A stretch of DNA of 64,000 nt. Origin: Zygnema cylindricum. Lineage: Eukaryota > Streptophyta > Zygnematophyceae > Zygnematales > Zygnemataceae. Where the stretch lies: contig JBBHKE010000323.1 of assembly GCA_037447655.1 (NCBI GenBank), forward strand, positions 564,484-628,483. Direction: 5' to 3'. Every line of letters begins with the position of its first letter. Position 1 is the stretch's first letter. Positions 33,764-45,526 of the stretch are shown in pieces. The notes beneath the pieces are model-generated. The model was given only the letters and a program-made list of their open reading frames with translations, was not told the origin of the DNA and did no database searches. A program made the position numbers and the translations under genes.

Positions 33764-34914
33764 GTAAGACGTCAGCAGGTATTGTGATTATATCGTGTAC
33801 TAATTGAAGTTTCGGTGATGTGATAGGTACATATCCGAGAGTACAACTAGAGATTCGTACGAGACAAAGGTCGAAATATACTCTCGTATGGCACCACGGG
33901 AACACAATGTGAAATAAGCGTGGAATTCGACCACGGTACGGCATAAGATGTTAGGAATTCAAACGGCTACAAACCTGACAGGTGTCTGAAGTCATGAACC
34001 CTTGGAGGTTCATGCATCATTTTTGCTTAGCTTAGGGAGGGTTTTTATCCTCGAGGTGTAGATGTAAGGCAGTCCGAGGCGGCCACGCAGCGGTCGTCTC
34101 TTGAAACTGGCAGTGTTTTAACATAGAAACCTGCCTGCTCAAAGACATGTAGAATTAGTGTTTCCGTACGGATTAGTGAAAGCATAGGATAAATGCCATT
34201 TGGCGAGATAGGAACTTTTGCAAATTAAGTACGGGAATCCAACATTGGAAGGTTGTCGTTTTTTGACAAACATTATTATCGGGATTTGTCGAACTCTATT
34301 GTTAGGGTTTCACCTAAATATTTAGTGACAGGCTAGTTTTTGAGTTAGGGTTTTTTTTCCTTTTTTCGGACCCATAGTTTCATGCTAGTAATTGTCTCTG
34401 AGCTTCTCTTTTTATTTGTTTTAAGACCTTACCTAATCTAGCGGCGCAAGCCAGCCTGCAAGGTTTCCCTCCAAACTATTTTTTACTTGCTGTGATTTGT
34501 GAATTGTGTGTGTGGACTTGGCGTTTTCTTGCTGTCTAGACGCTGACCGCACGGGCTGGTACTCACCTTGTCTGGCCTTGGAGGAATGCCGGTTATCTCG
34601 GCTCTTTCGTCCGGCTAAGGAAGGGTTCTTACAAGCTGATTGGACTCATGTAGGGAATATTGATGACTTCAGGGCCTAGTGGCTACTGTCGCAAGGGGGG
34701 AATTCCATCCTTACTTACCTGATCCTGTTTTGTCTTTTATTTCATTGCTAAGTCCATGTGTTCGGAATAATTTGTTTCTTTGAGCATATTCATTTATTAT
34801 TTCTTGCAGTATATATGCTTTGTCCTCCGATTGTGGTCACAAATACTGTACATATGTAATGGTCATTCATTTTCTGGTGTTTTTCGGCGACCCACGCAGG
34901 ATGTGATGCATGCC
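33764..34914. other. No gene recognised
   Basis: Mixed sequence with no coding motif or clear repeat ends. Confidence 0.4.
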
Positions 34915-35384
34915 TGTAACAGGGTTACAGAATTGGGTACTTAGTAGCTAGGGCTAGGCTGCTATAATTGCGATTGCAGAGCAGCGCAGCAGCGCAGCTG
35001 GGATTCCAGACCAACGCAACATAGCAGCATAGCAACTTAGCGGCGTAGCAACTAGTAGCGCAGCGGCGTAGCAGCGCAGCATAGCAACGCCGCAATTGTG
35101 TAGATTGAACTGTATAGTTCTAGAAGGAAGTTTGGATAGATCTCGGAGTGGCCGCGAAGGTCCACGTGTACAGCTGTATAGTACTAGGTTGACTAGCAGT
35201 TAGCTAGTTTAAATAGGCGAGTAGACCTAGTGAATGACCACCTGAAGTAGACTTACGCAGCTAGCGCATCCTTGTACTCTCTTTTCAAGTAATAAAGCCC
35301 AACCCTGTCTGTGAGTTCTGTGTGTTCCTGCTGTTGCTACGGGGAGATCCTTGGTGTTTTCCGCTGTGCACAAGGTTAATAACA
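34915..35384 (+). repeat. LTR-like segment with AATAAA signal
   Basis: Begins TGTAACAGGG and ends AATAACA. It has a TATA-like TTTAAATAGG near 35208 and AATAAA at 35291, spaced as in an LTR. No second copy or target duplication was found. It abuts the truncated Gypsy-like element. Confidence 0.35.
34975..35095 (+). repeat. Imperfect AGCAGCGC repeat
   Basis: Reiterated 7-10 base words (GCAGCGCAGC, TAGCAGCA, GCGGCGTAGC) over about 120 bases. Confidence 0.75.
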
Positions 35385-35784
35385 TGTTCCACATCTTGGG
35401 AAGGTGGCCTTCCTGAGGGTAAATCACTTGAAAAACATCTTGAAATTCAAAAATCAAATCTTTAACAGCAACATCAAATGTATTAATGTCTGTTACAAAA
35501 TCAGATTTTAGTTTTTCGAGAGTTTTAGTGGTGTCTGATTTAGGGATGACATCAATGTTAGTGTTTTCTCCCCCCTTTTCATAAGTAACTGCCTCAGTTA
35601 CTATTAACAAGAAAACATGATCTTTTAAGTGTTTTTTAAATTGTTTAGCAAATATCAAACCTTCCACTCCCAATCTGGTTATGTTATTTATATGATTCCT
35701 ATGTAATTTCTTAGGAGATAATGCTTGCAAAACCTTCCAACTGTTTTCAGACTTCACTTTCAAGGTGTTAATTTTCCAATTAAT

Positions 35785-36084
35785 TTAAGGATTATTTTCA
35801 GTTAACCAAGGCTTCCCCAGAATTAGTTCTTCACTTCCCAAATTCATTATTTTACACACAACTTTCATTTTATGACCCTGGATATCAACTTCTATCGTAT
35901 CAGTTTGTAAGTCTAATGTGGACTTATTTCTATTTGCCACTTGAACATGTAAAGGTTTTTCCCTTATGACACTAGGAATTTTATTTTCCTCTACAAATCT
36001 ATGTGAAATAAAATTATGTGTGGCACCTGAATCAACCATTACTCTCAACGGTTTTCCTTCCACTAATGACTTGAATCTAATCAA
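35785..36084 (-). CDS. Retropepsin-like aspartic protease of the Gypsy-like element
   Basis: About 100 residues with the active-site triplet DSGAT followed by HNFIS near residue 20 and the ILGKPWL motif near residue 90, as in Gypsy proteases. The domain is complete but the element around it is broken. Confidence 0.75.
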   Translation of the reverse strand: MIRFKSLVEGKPLRVMVDSGATHNFISHRFVEENKIPSVIREKPLHVQVANRNKSTLDLQTDTIEVDIQGHKMKVVCKIMNLGSEELILGKPWLTENNP

Positions 36085-36266
36085 ACTGTGTCTGGTGTCA
36101 TCATTACTTAGCTGTCCTTACATAGGTCTGTTGTTGAGAATTTCATCAGAATGATTCTCTAAACTATGCAGTGTAGTGAGAATCATAATATATTCAGCTA
36201 TCCTAACTTTTTCATTCATTAATTTGCCCTCCAAAGTTAACTCTTTAACTTCTGGATCAGGTTAAC

Positions 36267-36812
36267 TCAACTAAGGACTTTCAAATAGTCCTTTCCGTTT
36301 CCCACCTCTTGGGCTTCTTGCTCAGTTAGGTATAATGCAATATCCTCGTAGAGACTTTCATTTACATCGACTATTTTAAGAGAACCTTTTTCTGTACAGT
36401 CTTTAGCGTAATGATCTAGACCTCCGCATTTGAAACAAGTGACTTTCTTTTTGGGTTTTGTGCACTCTCTACGAAAATGGCCCTCCTCTCCACTGTTATA
36501 ACAATTAATCTTTTTCAGTTGTGCACAATCAAATGCTATATGACCCTTTTTCTGACAAATAGTGCATGTGGGGATGGTAAGGTTAAGCTTCTGAGCATTA
36601 ATGCTTAGTTTATGACTCTTAATGTATCCCCCTCTATTGTTAAATTTGTTTTCTGCATTAACACTTTGTCCACCCTTCTGATTTCCCCTGAAAATATTTA
36701 GTCTATTCACCAAACCAACATTCAGACCCTCATCCACAAACTCCCCCTCATCCCACTCTGATACTTCATTCAAATTACCCCTAAGTGATCTAGTTTCCCG
36801 ATTATACCCCAA
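36267..36812 (-). CDS. Gag nucleocapsid part with three zinc knuckles
   Basis: A 181-residue open frame with three CX2CX4HX4C-type knuckles between residues about 80 and 140. The middle knuckle has serine for its second cysteine, so it would not bind zinc normally. Confidence 0.75.
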   Translation of the reverse strand: MGYNRETRSLRGNLNEVSEWDEGEFVDEGLNVGLVNRLNIFRGNQKGGQSVNAENKFNNRGGYIKSHKLSINAQKLNLTIPTCTICQKKGHIAFDCAQLKKINCYNSGEEGHFRRECTKPKKKVTCFKCGGLDHYAKDCTEKGSLKIVDVNESLYEDIALYLTEQEAQEVGNGKDYLKVLS

Positions 36813-37606
36813 CTGATCCTATAATTCCAATGCCTTGTCTTGTAATTTTTTCAAATTATTAAGTTTTTGATGTTTCAATTTTGATTTCACTATAAGGTTT
36901 AGATAATTTAAGAAATGCAACTTAGTCATTTCATCAGTCAAACCTATGACGTGAATGCTAAATGAGTCAAATTCCACAATGTAATCTTTTACAGTTCAAG
37001 TGTGCTTACAGTTCAACTACTTTTCTTCCATTCTGGATTTAAAAGTGACAGACAAGAATCGCGATCTGATTGCGGTTTTAAAAGTTTCCTAATTAGCATT
37101 ATCAGGAATTAATTTAGACCTTCTCTGAGTGTAATACCAAATCTGAGCATCGCTTTTTAGACAGCTAACAGCAAAAGAAGTGTAATCATCACGATCACAA
37201 TTTCTAGATTCCAAATAATACTCCATATGAAAATCCAAGCATCCAACTTATCAATCTTCTTACCATCAAATGATGGTGCCTCACTAATAGACAATTTCAG
37301 ATCTCTTATCTTCTTAGGTTTATCTTGATCATCCTCCCTAAAACTAGCATTCCTTTTACTACTTTCCCACTTTTGGTCATTAATATCATTCTTGGTCTGA
37401 ATTAAGTTAATAAGTTCATCTAATTTCTCATTTGAAACATTTCTATTTTTTTTAACAACTTTCAATTCACTTTTCAATTCGGAAATGGTTTCATCCACAG
37501 CGGCAGCATGATTATTAAATCTTTTGACCAATTTCACAGTACGTTTCTTCAACACATTCAAAGCATTCTCCATTTCAGGTTTCCATGTAGAATTTGTCAT
37601 TATCAC

Positions 37607-38630
37607 ACAACGATATCAAGCAAAAAAAAATATATATATATAATTTCCCAAAGAAATTTGCTGCAGATTTGAAGTCCTAAAATTGTTCCAATCCAAGAGT
37701 TCTTCTCCTTAACGAATCCTTTGAAAATGTCAAAATCTGAGAAAAAAAAAAAAACATTGACAGTAAGTTAGTGCAAATTCAAATTTCAATTTCCCAACAT
37801 TGAAACAATAGGTAAGAATTTCTTCACAAATTTTGCAACAGCAAAATTGAAAGCTTTCAAAGGTAAGATTTAACCACAAATTTTGCAACAAACAAAATTG
37901 AAAGCAATCAAAGGTAACAATTCAGGGTTTGAAAAGTTTTGAGTCATTACTGGACTCCTTTGCTTTTGAAGAACTAAAGTACTCCACTTTCCATCTCCTC
38001 CATTAGCAAATTTCCCACTTCCCACTACCTCAGGATCTTTTACTCTCTAATCCTCACATCCTCACCCTTCATGGCTTCAAGCCCTCCCTCTACACATGAA
38101 TCATTGCTAGGAGAAGGCAAGTTTGTTTGGCCTTTAGGTAATTGGAGTGAGTTTCAGCGGTGGCTACACTACCCACCCCACCTTAGTCCTTAGGACCTGA
38201 GCACGCCCCACATCTAACCAGCGGCCGCTGGCAGTGTGATCACTTAGTTTCCCTCCAATCCCTAACCACTTCACATTGTGGTTGTAGCGACACAGGTTAG
38301 AGCACCCTCACCGGTCACGGCAGTCGATATTCGAGTGAGCAACTTTTCCTTGGTTTGTAACCAAAGCTTTAGTACCATATGTAACAAGATCTTCTACCTT
38401 TCAGAAAATCCCAGTACTACAAACAATTCCAACCACACATTCCACACATTGGAAAATACACATCCACATTGGACCACACTCACATAAGGATAAACTTTAA
38501 ATTAGAATAAGCTTCTGTCCACATAACATTAGCTTGGTCTCTTGCCCTCGTGGCTCAACCCTTCTTATTAAAGTGTTTTCCACTACTCTCCACTCTTAAT
38601 AATTCTATCTCTTAACTACTAAAACACTAT
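37607..38630. other. Probable 5' leader of the Gypsy-like element; no gene
   Basis: A-rich on the minus side near 37620-37930 with a duplicated CACAAATTTTGCAACA block (37826 and 37875). No primer-binding site or LTR boundary is identified. Confidence 0.35.
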
Positions 38631-38900
38631 TTAGTTAGTAAGAGATTTCAATGCAAAAATGCCTTTTCTCCAATTTGGTATTAATCGCTCAGGACCAAGA
38701 TCAGCCAGAATTTCCACAAACTTTTCCAAAAGAAAAGATGTCTACTCTCCTCTTACACTTCAATATTTATCCATCATCGCCCTGGACTCGCTAGGTCAAA
38801 GTCAACGCTCCGTTTTAACAGGCTTTTACCTGGGCCAATCATTGATCAGTAAGGACTTAGACTGACCAATGCAAAAACGTGCGAAATCTCTTACTAACTA
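38631..38900. mobile_element. Small inverted-repeat element (MITE-like), 270 bp
   Basis: Left end TAGTTAGTAAGAGATTTC (from 38632) and right end GAAATCTCTTACTAACTA (to 38900) are perfect 18-bp inverted repeats. A third, inverted partial copy (ATCTCTTAACTACTAA) lies just outside on the left. No clear target duplication. Confidence 0.65.
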
Positions 38901-38924
38901 CTTAGCACTTTACTAACCAATCAA

Positions 38925-38948
38925 ATGTTACGTTTCACTACGTAACAT
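38925..38948. repeat. Short perfect hairpin
   Basis: ATGTTACG and CGTAACAT are 8-bp arms around an 8-base loop. Confidence 0.6.
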
Positions 38949-39112
38949 TTACGTGCAAAAGTGCGCGCCAAACGAAACGCGACTTTGCACGATCGTGCGT
39001 AACAAATTTCGCACGCGAAACTTCCTACGAAATTCCTTTAAGTGAAAGTGACGTTTCGTACTAAAATTTGTACGAAACGAACCACCGTGCATACTAAACG
39101 TTTCATTAAAAC

Positions 39113-39732
39113 CATAGTTCAAAAGTAGGCGTTTTTATAGTAGGCCTTTGGTAGGCGCACAAAACTTGGCACTAAACTCGCGTAGAGTAGGCATATTGTA
39201 TGGGTATGAGTTGCGGACACTCTTGTTCGATCGTACGAATATGACGTATGATCATAGTACAGCGTACGCCACCTGACGAAATTTTATAGCGAACTGATGC
39301 GGCGTAGGATGACATTCCGCCGGAAAAAAAACGCGGACGGGCAACCTGGTAGGTCAATTTGAGGCTTTATTTTGTGTGGCCTTTAAAATTGCAGACGCTA
39401 ATATGACAAATTGTCCTATCGTAAGTTGTGTTACGGGCTTTTCATGTGATCTTCTTAAGATCGTTACTTTGATCAGCGACCGTCCGATCGTCCAAATCTG
39501 ACGGTTGAAATAAAAAACACCTCAAAATTCACAGAAAAAATATTTTTTGTCCAATTTTTTTTCAAAATTTAGACATGCCGTTTAAGTCTCTAACGATCGA
39601 TGTGCAACTCAACCCTCTTAACCTTTTTTTTCATTTTTCGACTAATACAATATGGGTCTTAAGGGCATATTGTATGTTTTGCATACAATAGGCATACTGT
39701 ATGGGCCTACTTTCACCTACTTTTGAACTATG
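39113..39732. mobile_element. Inverted-repeat element, 620 bp, 8-bp duplication
   Basis: Ends CATAGTTCAAAAGTAGGCG and, reversed, CATAGTTCAAAAGTAGGTG, flanked by perfect ATTAAAAC (39105-39112 and 39733-39740). The 8-bp duplication fits hAT-type transposition. Its sequence is unlike the TAGTGTTG family. No transposase. Confidence 0.85.
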
Positions 39733-39740
39733 ATTAAAAC

Positions 39741-40205
39741 TTTATGAAACGTTCACGCGTAATTTCGGTACTAATTTGACCCTTAACCCGTTTCAATGAT
39801 ACCCACTTGTTATTTAGACCCCACGCTGTCACCTAAATACACCCATCGCTATAACTTTTAAAATATTACTCCAAATAGCGTGATTCTTTCGCGGACGTCT
39901 ACCAAATTTAGTACTCTATAATCATAACACCTAAATACCCTTTTATAAACAAGTCCGATCCGCTATCACTGTTACAGGTCGGTTAACCAAAAAACAAAAA
40001 AAAATGAAAATTTTGTAATGTCCATACAATCCAACATTATTGTACTTTGAACTCTTTGGTATCGTACTATCGTGGAAGTACGTGACATCATGATTAGCGT
40101 CGCAAATCTGACACGATAGTAGCACTATTCATTTAGCAAATATTAGGGAACGCAACAAATCGTAATTATTGGCTTATTCATACGTCGTACATTATTGCAA
40201 AGTAC
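39741..40205. other. No gene recognised
   Basis: AT-rich flank between two transposons. Confidence 0.4.
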
Positions 40206-40213
40206 ATTAACGC

Positions 40214-41052
40214 TAATGTTGGGTAACGAGGACCGTTTGCCGATATTCGATATATATCGAATTTCAAGTACCCGATAATCGATATATCGCTTCGATATAT
40301 CGAATTTCAAATCATCGCGATATATCGGCGATATATCGTATCGTCAGTATATCGAAGCTTTAAAAAAAAATAAAAAAAAAATCTCACAGGTTATCAAAGT
40401 CACGTGACTTTTGATAAAGTGACTGTAAAATCTTTGCGGAAAAGAAATACGGTTTTTTCCTAAAAGTCAGCAGATTGAAGGAGATCATGAGGTACATTGA
40501 TGAGGTACATTTGTGAAGTACACGTACATCATACGCAAGTACGATTTTCCAGACGAAAAAGGTCGGTTTCCAGATATTTGATGATTTTTTAGATTTGATT
40601 GCAGCTTACGTTGAACCACTCATATGAGAACACGTTTGTAAAACTTATTTAAAAACGATACTTGATGTACCCGAGGCCTCTGTAATACATAAATTTTGCT
40701 GTCCGTACTATTATAGAGACCTCCTCGTGTAACCATACCCCAAATAAGTAATCATTAGAATTATAGAATTAGTATTTTTTTGTTGGTTACATTTTGCGGC
40801 GTCTACCTTTAAGTCACGGAACGAAAATCACGGCGTACGTGGCGTATTAGACAATTTGACTTTTTCGCTAAAATAACATATTATATAAAAAAATAAAAAT
40901 ATTAAATTTAAAAAATACTATATATCGCGATATATATCGCGATATATATCGCGATAATTTATGTTGGTCTCGGTACGATATATCGAGGATTCTTCTCGAT
41001 ATATCGAATATCGAGATTATCGCGATATGAATTTACCCGATACCCAACACTA
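40214..41052. mobile_element. hAT-type non-autonomous element, 839 bp
   Basis: Perfect 8-bp duplication ATTAACGC (40206-40213 and 41053-41060). Ends are TAATGTTGGGTA and, reversed, TAGTGTTGGGTA. Subterminal regions are dense in ATATATCG/CGATATAT, including three TATATCGCGATA palindromes at about 40919-40958. The middle (about 40385-40737) is related to the Harbinger-like element at 30275, inverted, and ends GTGTAACCATACCC. Confidence 0.85.
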
Positions 41053-41079
41053 ATTAACGCTAATAACAATGAGCGTTGT

Positions 41080-41335
41080 AATTTTGTACTTTTTCGGTAA
41101 CGGGCGGGCACGGTTAGTCGCGAGAAATCGAGTTTCGGTTAACTTTTTTTTTCACAAACGCCGGTCGATTAACGGTTAACAATTTTGGAGCGTGATATAA
41201 CCCGGTCGGGCGTCGGTTACTCAGATTTTGAAAAAAAAACACGGTCGCTTTCGGTTATGTAAAATTTTGACTATTGCGACCTCTGGTGGGTACCGGTCGG
41301 GTACGGATTCGGGTACCCGATTCCGACCTCTGCTT
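41080..41335. mobile_element. Relic of the CAGAGG hAT-like element
   Basis: Contains GCGACCTCTG at about 41277 preceded by CAAAATTTTGA.T, the reverse of the left end of 25494-25957, and a further CCGACCTCTG at about 41330. The other end is unclear. Confidence 0.5.
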
Positions 41336-41756
41336 CTGGCTTCGGACTTTCAAAGGCCAGAAAAAACCTACAGTACTGTAGTGAAAATAGCGCCAACTGT
41401 CATACCTTAGCGATTCACCGATTCTTGGTGTGCAGTAGGCTAATCCATGCTATTAGTTGTTGCAGTTGAAAGTAGTGAGCTTCTTTGATCTGCATACTGT
41501 ACAGTAGTTTGACTGTAAAATTAGTGAGCTCAAACATCCAAGCTCCAAACTGTTCGGCAATAACCAATCTGTCATATTGCTTAAACAATTTAGAAAGCAT
41601 TACCATTGTTTTTATTATTGTTGTGAGTCTGCGGCATCTTTTAGTTGAGTTTTTTAAATAATGACAACAGTTTTTCGTCTACCTTAGTTTACAAGGAAAT
41701 GACATAACTTTTCTAGTCCCGATTTATTTTATTTATTTGAAATACAAGGCAAAGTT

Positions 41757-41999
41757 ATGACGCCAAATTCAAGTCTTCCACAAAAGTATCAAAATCCATT
41801 TGATGTTCCTGGAGATGATCATGTTCCTCTTTCCAGTAACGGCCGATCCATGTCTGGCAAATCTGTTGGAGATTCAGTTGGAGACATTTCAAATCTGGAA
41901 CAGAGTTTGCGGGAAACTTTGAGGAGCAGTGGTTCTGACAGTGAAAAAAGACAAAAAGCTCTTGAAATTCAGCGGCAAGCATGGGACCAAACTCGACAG
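41757..41999 (+). CDS. Golgin-like gene exon 1
   Basis: The ATG at 41757 follows AT-rich sequence; 81 codons. It ends CGACAG before GCAAGC, a GC donor, because the frame hits a stop soon after and no GT fits. Confidence 0.75.
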
Positions 42000-44441
42000 G
42001 CAAGCGATTTATCATCTCGTTGACCGTCTATCTTCCATTTTTGTTCTTTAGATTTGGAGACGATTGTTTTTAATCTTCTTAATGGTATTTAGGGTTCCCG
42101 CATGGTTCTCTTTTTTGACTCTTTGAACATGTGATTCTTCGACTTGGGAATTTGAAATGTGAAATGTAGGCATTTTGAGTAATATTTGTTGCCTACTACA
42201 GTTGGACGCCAAATTTGACGTTTACCTTAAGGAAAGATTCTACTTCTGGTATGGAAGAAGATATGGCACATATTTGAAACACTTGACAACATTATCTTCA
42301 GTGAAAAATAAGTGGACTTTGTGTATTGTTATCCAAGTAAGAGTCGAAGGTAATAACCAAAAATAAATTAGTTGTCACGTATAGCCACATTGCTCACAAT
42401 GTAACTTTCTTGCAGGTTTTAAGTGTGCCGAAGGAGCTTTCAATGTCAAACGATCAGTCGAAGGAAGAAGAACTGAAGCAGACAGAGACAAGACTTAAAA
42501 TTACCGAGCAGGAAATCATAAAGCGTAAGCTGGAGGTTCAGCAAAGAGTGAAAGCACAAGTGAATAGGGTCGAACAAGAGGCACGTCGATTGGATGAGCT
42601 AAGAAGAGTGAGGGTGCCATCAACCTATCACATTTGTAAAGTTATATGCAGCATTGTAGAGAAGAATAGATTGGAGTGAGTGGAACTGTTGGAGAAGCTC
42701 GTCGTCATTAAGACGAGGAGCTGTTGTTTTAATCTTAAGGAGTGAGTCTAGAAAGCCTATATGCCAAAAATAACGAAAAGAAAGATGGGGAGAAATTATG
42801 CAGAGACATTTGTAGGATTGTGTGAACCACTATGCGCTAACAGTAGTCAGTGGTGAAAACTGCAAAAAAAAACCAGCTTTAAAAAACAGTAGATGGTCAA
42901 CTGTTCAGACCTTGTTTGAGAATCTTTGTAACATGAGCTTTCTGGAGGTACCTGCTCAATGCTCTCACTAAATGTGGTACAATGTGCCTTTTATGTCCTG
43001 ATGCTCCCTCACCTGCTTTGACACAGTGAGGAAAAGTATTTTTTTCCCACTAAAAGTTTTACCCTTTGTATTTATAGAGTTTGTGACCCTTAAATTTTGT
43101 GCCAGGATTTAGAAGCTTTGGAGGATCCCACAAGGAAGGAAGTGGCTGAGTTGCGGAGACGAATTGAGCTTGTGGATCGTGATTTGAGGCCTTTAAAGGC
43201 ACTGTGTAGCAGAAAGGTAAGAACAAAAATGGTTTTTTTTTAGAGCTGTTCCTATTCCTTAATTTGGCCTTAATTATGTGAATGCCTCAGTAGACTTCAC
43301 TTAAGAGTGTAATGCCGGTTTTTTTTGTGGCTGGAAGGCAGTTGAAAGACATAAATCATAGTGACATTTGTAAAAGCAGTTCTGGACTTCAGTTTTTATC
43401 AGTAACTAATGGTCATTATTGTTAGAGTCTAATTATTGAACCTTTTGGGTCGCCTTTGGGCATCTCCAGAAGTTCACAATAGATTATGGGGAAATATCTG
43501 TAAAAATGTGTCTTATAGAAAAGTCTTTACTGGCAAGTGGAGGTTACTCAGCAAGTGCATAATTAAGTGAGTGTTTTTGTGTTTCAAATGGGTAGCTTGG
43601 GTAACTTTTCTATGATAACGGTGTTAAAATGATTTTTGAATGTAGGAGAAGGAGTTGAAGGATGCTGTCGCCCTTTATAATGTAAAAAGTTTGCAGAAGA
43701 CAGAGCTTGTTGGAAAGCTCTTTGAGGTGAGTTCAGGCCTTTGAAAGTACCTTTACTGTTCTGACATCGGTTGAGCATCTAATTTAGCTGTATATTTTAC
43801 GCTCAAGTCTTTATCATAAGCGTTTTTTTTACGGTTTCTGTTAGAAACTGGAGGGTAGGAATCATGAGTTATCCAATTCGAATTTGGGCAAATTACAGAA
43901 AGGGACAATCTTAGGTTGTGATGCTGATATGAACTTATAACTCTAACAAGTTTTAGAGAGGACAAACTGTTAACTCTATAGTGATACACTATAATACAGA
44001 AACAAACAGAGTGAACAAACCGGCGGGATTATTTATCATGTAATGGTATTCAAAGAGGTCAAAAAACCTCGGTCAATCAGTTATGGCAGGTTGTTAAGAT
44101 GGAGGCTTCATATCTGAGCTTTGTTTCGTATGTTGAGAAAAGTAAAAGTAAATAAAAGCGTGAGAAGGAGTAATAGTCTAAATCTCGGCAATTTCTTGGT
44201 ATCTTGGGATATAAAGAGCATCTAATAGCATTTTTTCCAACCAGCATTGTTATATAGATTTATTCTATGCGCAAATGGTTCAATCCGACTAAATATAGAA
44301 ATGAAGAATGGTAAGTCGTGACGAAAAGTTTTATTTTGTAAATTTGTACAGATTGTAACTGAGAGTGAAAAGCAGCGTATGGGTAAGTTGGAGGAACTCA
44401 ATACCCACCTTCAGGCCATGGAGTCAATGCATACCGGGTAA
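41757..44441 (+). CDS. DUF662 / RAB6-interacting golgin-like protein, five exons
   Basis: A spliced plant-type coiled-coil gene with exons 41757-41999, 42416-42607, 43106-43216, 43646-43726 and 44352-44441, all phase 0. Exon 1 carries a polar N-terminus and SLRETLRSSGSDSEKRQKAL. The rest is charged heptad-like helix: RRIELVDRDLRPLKALCSRK, EKELKDAVALYN and TESEKQRMGKLEELN, the order I know from plant DUF662 proteins. The family is tied to Golgi and vesicle traffic through RAB6-like GTPases by homology with animal golgins. The function in this organism is inferred. The first intron is GC-AG. The end is either TAA at 44439 or a further splice at the same bases. About 238 residues without a further exon. 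Confidence 0.85.
42416..42607 (+). CDS. Golgin-like gene exon 2
   Basis: Acceptor TTCTTGCAG, donor AGA|GTGAGG, 64 codons. Charged coiled coil (VEQEARRLDELRR). Confidence 0.8.
43106..43216 (+). CDS. Golgin-like gene exon 3
   Basis: Acceptor TGTGCCAG, donor AAAG|GTAAGA, 37 codons. Starts DLEALEDPTRKEV, a conserved block of the family. Confidence 0.85.
43646..43726 (+). CDS. Golgin-like gene exon 4
   Basis: Acceptor GAATGTAG, donor GAG|GTGAGT, 27 codons. Confidence 0.85.
44352..44441 (+). CDS. Golgin-like gene exon 5
   Basis: Acceptor TTGTACAG, 29 codons and TAA. The TAA overlaps a good donor (GG|GTAAGT at 44439), so a longer C-terminus by further splicing is possible. Confidence 0.75.
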   Translation: MVTESEKQRMGKLEELNTHLQAMESMHTG

Positions 44442-45526
44442 GTTTTTTTTTTATCAAAACTGGGGTTAAAATTTTTCCTTTTTTCCCTTTTTTTGAGCCG
44501 GATGGAATTTCAGTTTATGCTTCTTTTAAGAGAGGGATGGCATTGACACAATTATTAAGACAAAGGAAGAAAAAAGGAATAAAGGATGGAAGAAAGAAAG
44601 GAAGAAAGTTCTGGTTAGCGAACTCTAAATCTGAGACGTTTTGCTTTTCTGTTTTTGCAGTCGAGCGTTTTAAGACATGATTCTGTGTTGAATAGATACA
44701 CATGGATTTCCTTGTTTGTTTATTTATTTACTTTTTCTGGTTTTTTTTTTTGTATTACATTTGTTCAACTGTTTTCTTCCGCAAACCATGTGGTAGAAAA
44801 TAAATAAAGAATTAAAAGTGTTAGACAGTGGGCTTCCTTTGCGTAATATTTCTAAAAAATGTTTTTTTTTTGTTTTTTTTTGCTCGACTTGCAGTGGTTG
44901 ACATGTCAAACTCGAAGAACATTTACCGGTTTCTTTTCTTAAAGGTTTCTTTTCGTAAAAGTTTCTGTTTTTAAAGGTTTCTCTTTTGGGCAGTCACTCT
45001 CACTTCTGTGGAAATTCATTATTATGGTCGATCTCCAGTTTCGTCCTTACTACAGACGCAAAATTCAAATTTCTAAAATGCAATTCGAAAATTTTCGTGG
45101 CGTAATTCTTTATACAAGATCTTATTTTACTTCTGCCTTGACAGTTATGGTTATATTATTTTTTCATTTTGCCTAAGAATGTCCAGATTTTACGTGAATC
45201 TATTTCAAAGGAACTAGAGTTTTTTGTATTAATACAGTTTTTTTCCCACTTTTGGACTATGTTTCACATTATGGGAACTTTCTTGCTCTCATTTTTGAGT
45301 AACTTTATCCGATTCTGTTACGTTTTTTTTATGGTTTTTTGGGAGAATTGCAAAATTGATTTATGCAACATTATTTGCTATTTTCGAAAAATGTGGTGTA
45401 CTATTATTCTTTGATGGAAATGTGTCATCAATATATTTTGTGAGGTTCAGTCGATCGATGTGTTGACTTAGTCAATTTTGTTAAATTGACCTCTCAAAGT
45501 TGTCGCTTTTATTCTTCACGAATTAA
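44442..45526. other. No gene recognised (3' flank of golgin-like gene)
   Basis: T-rich runs. AATAAA-like words occur (44799, 44806) but the true poly(A) site is not clear. Confidence 0.4.

Larger units (their letters stand above)
35385..37606 (-). pseudogene. Truncated Ty3/Gypsy-like gag-protease
   Basis: Minus-strand retroelement in the order gag, zinc knuckles, protease, start of pol. Gag begins at 37606 with a coiled-coil-like Lys/Glu-rich segment and decays through frameshifts (about 36820-37160). Three CCHC knuckles follow at about 36400-36570 (CTICQKKGHIAFDC, CYNSGEEGHFRREC, CFKCGGLDHYAKDC; the second has CYNS for CYNC). The aspartic protease shows VDSGATHNFIS (about 36015-36045). The linker reaches FQDVFQ near 35440, and then the element stops before reverse transcriptase. 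The gag-PR order without integrase between them fits Gypsy rather than Copia. Confidence 0.8.
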
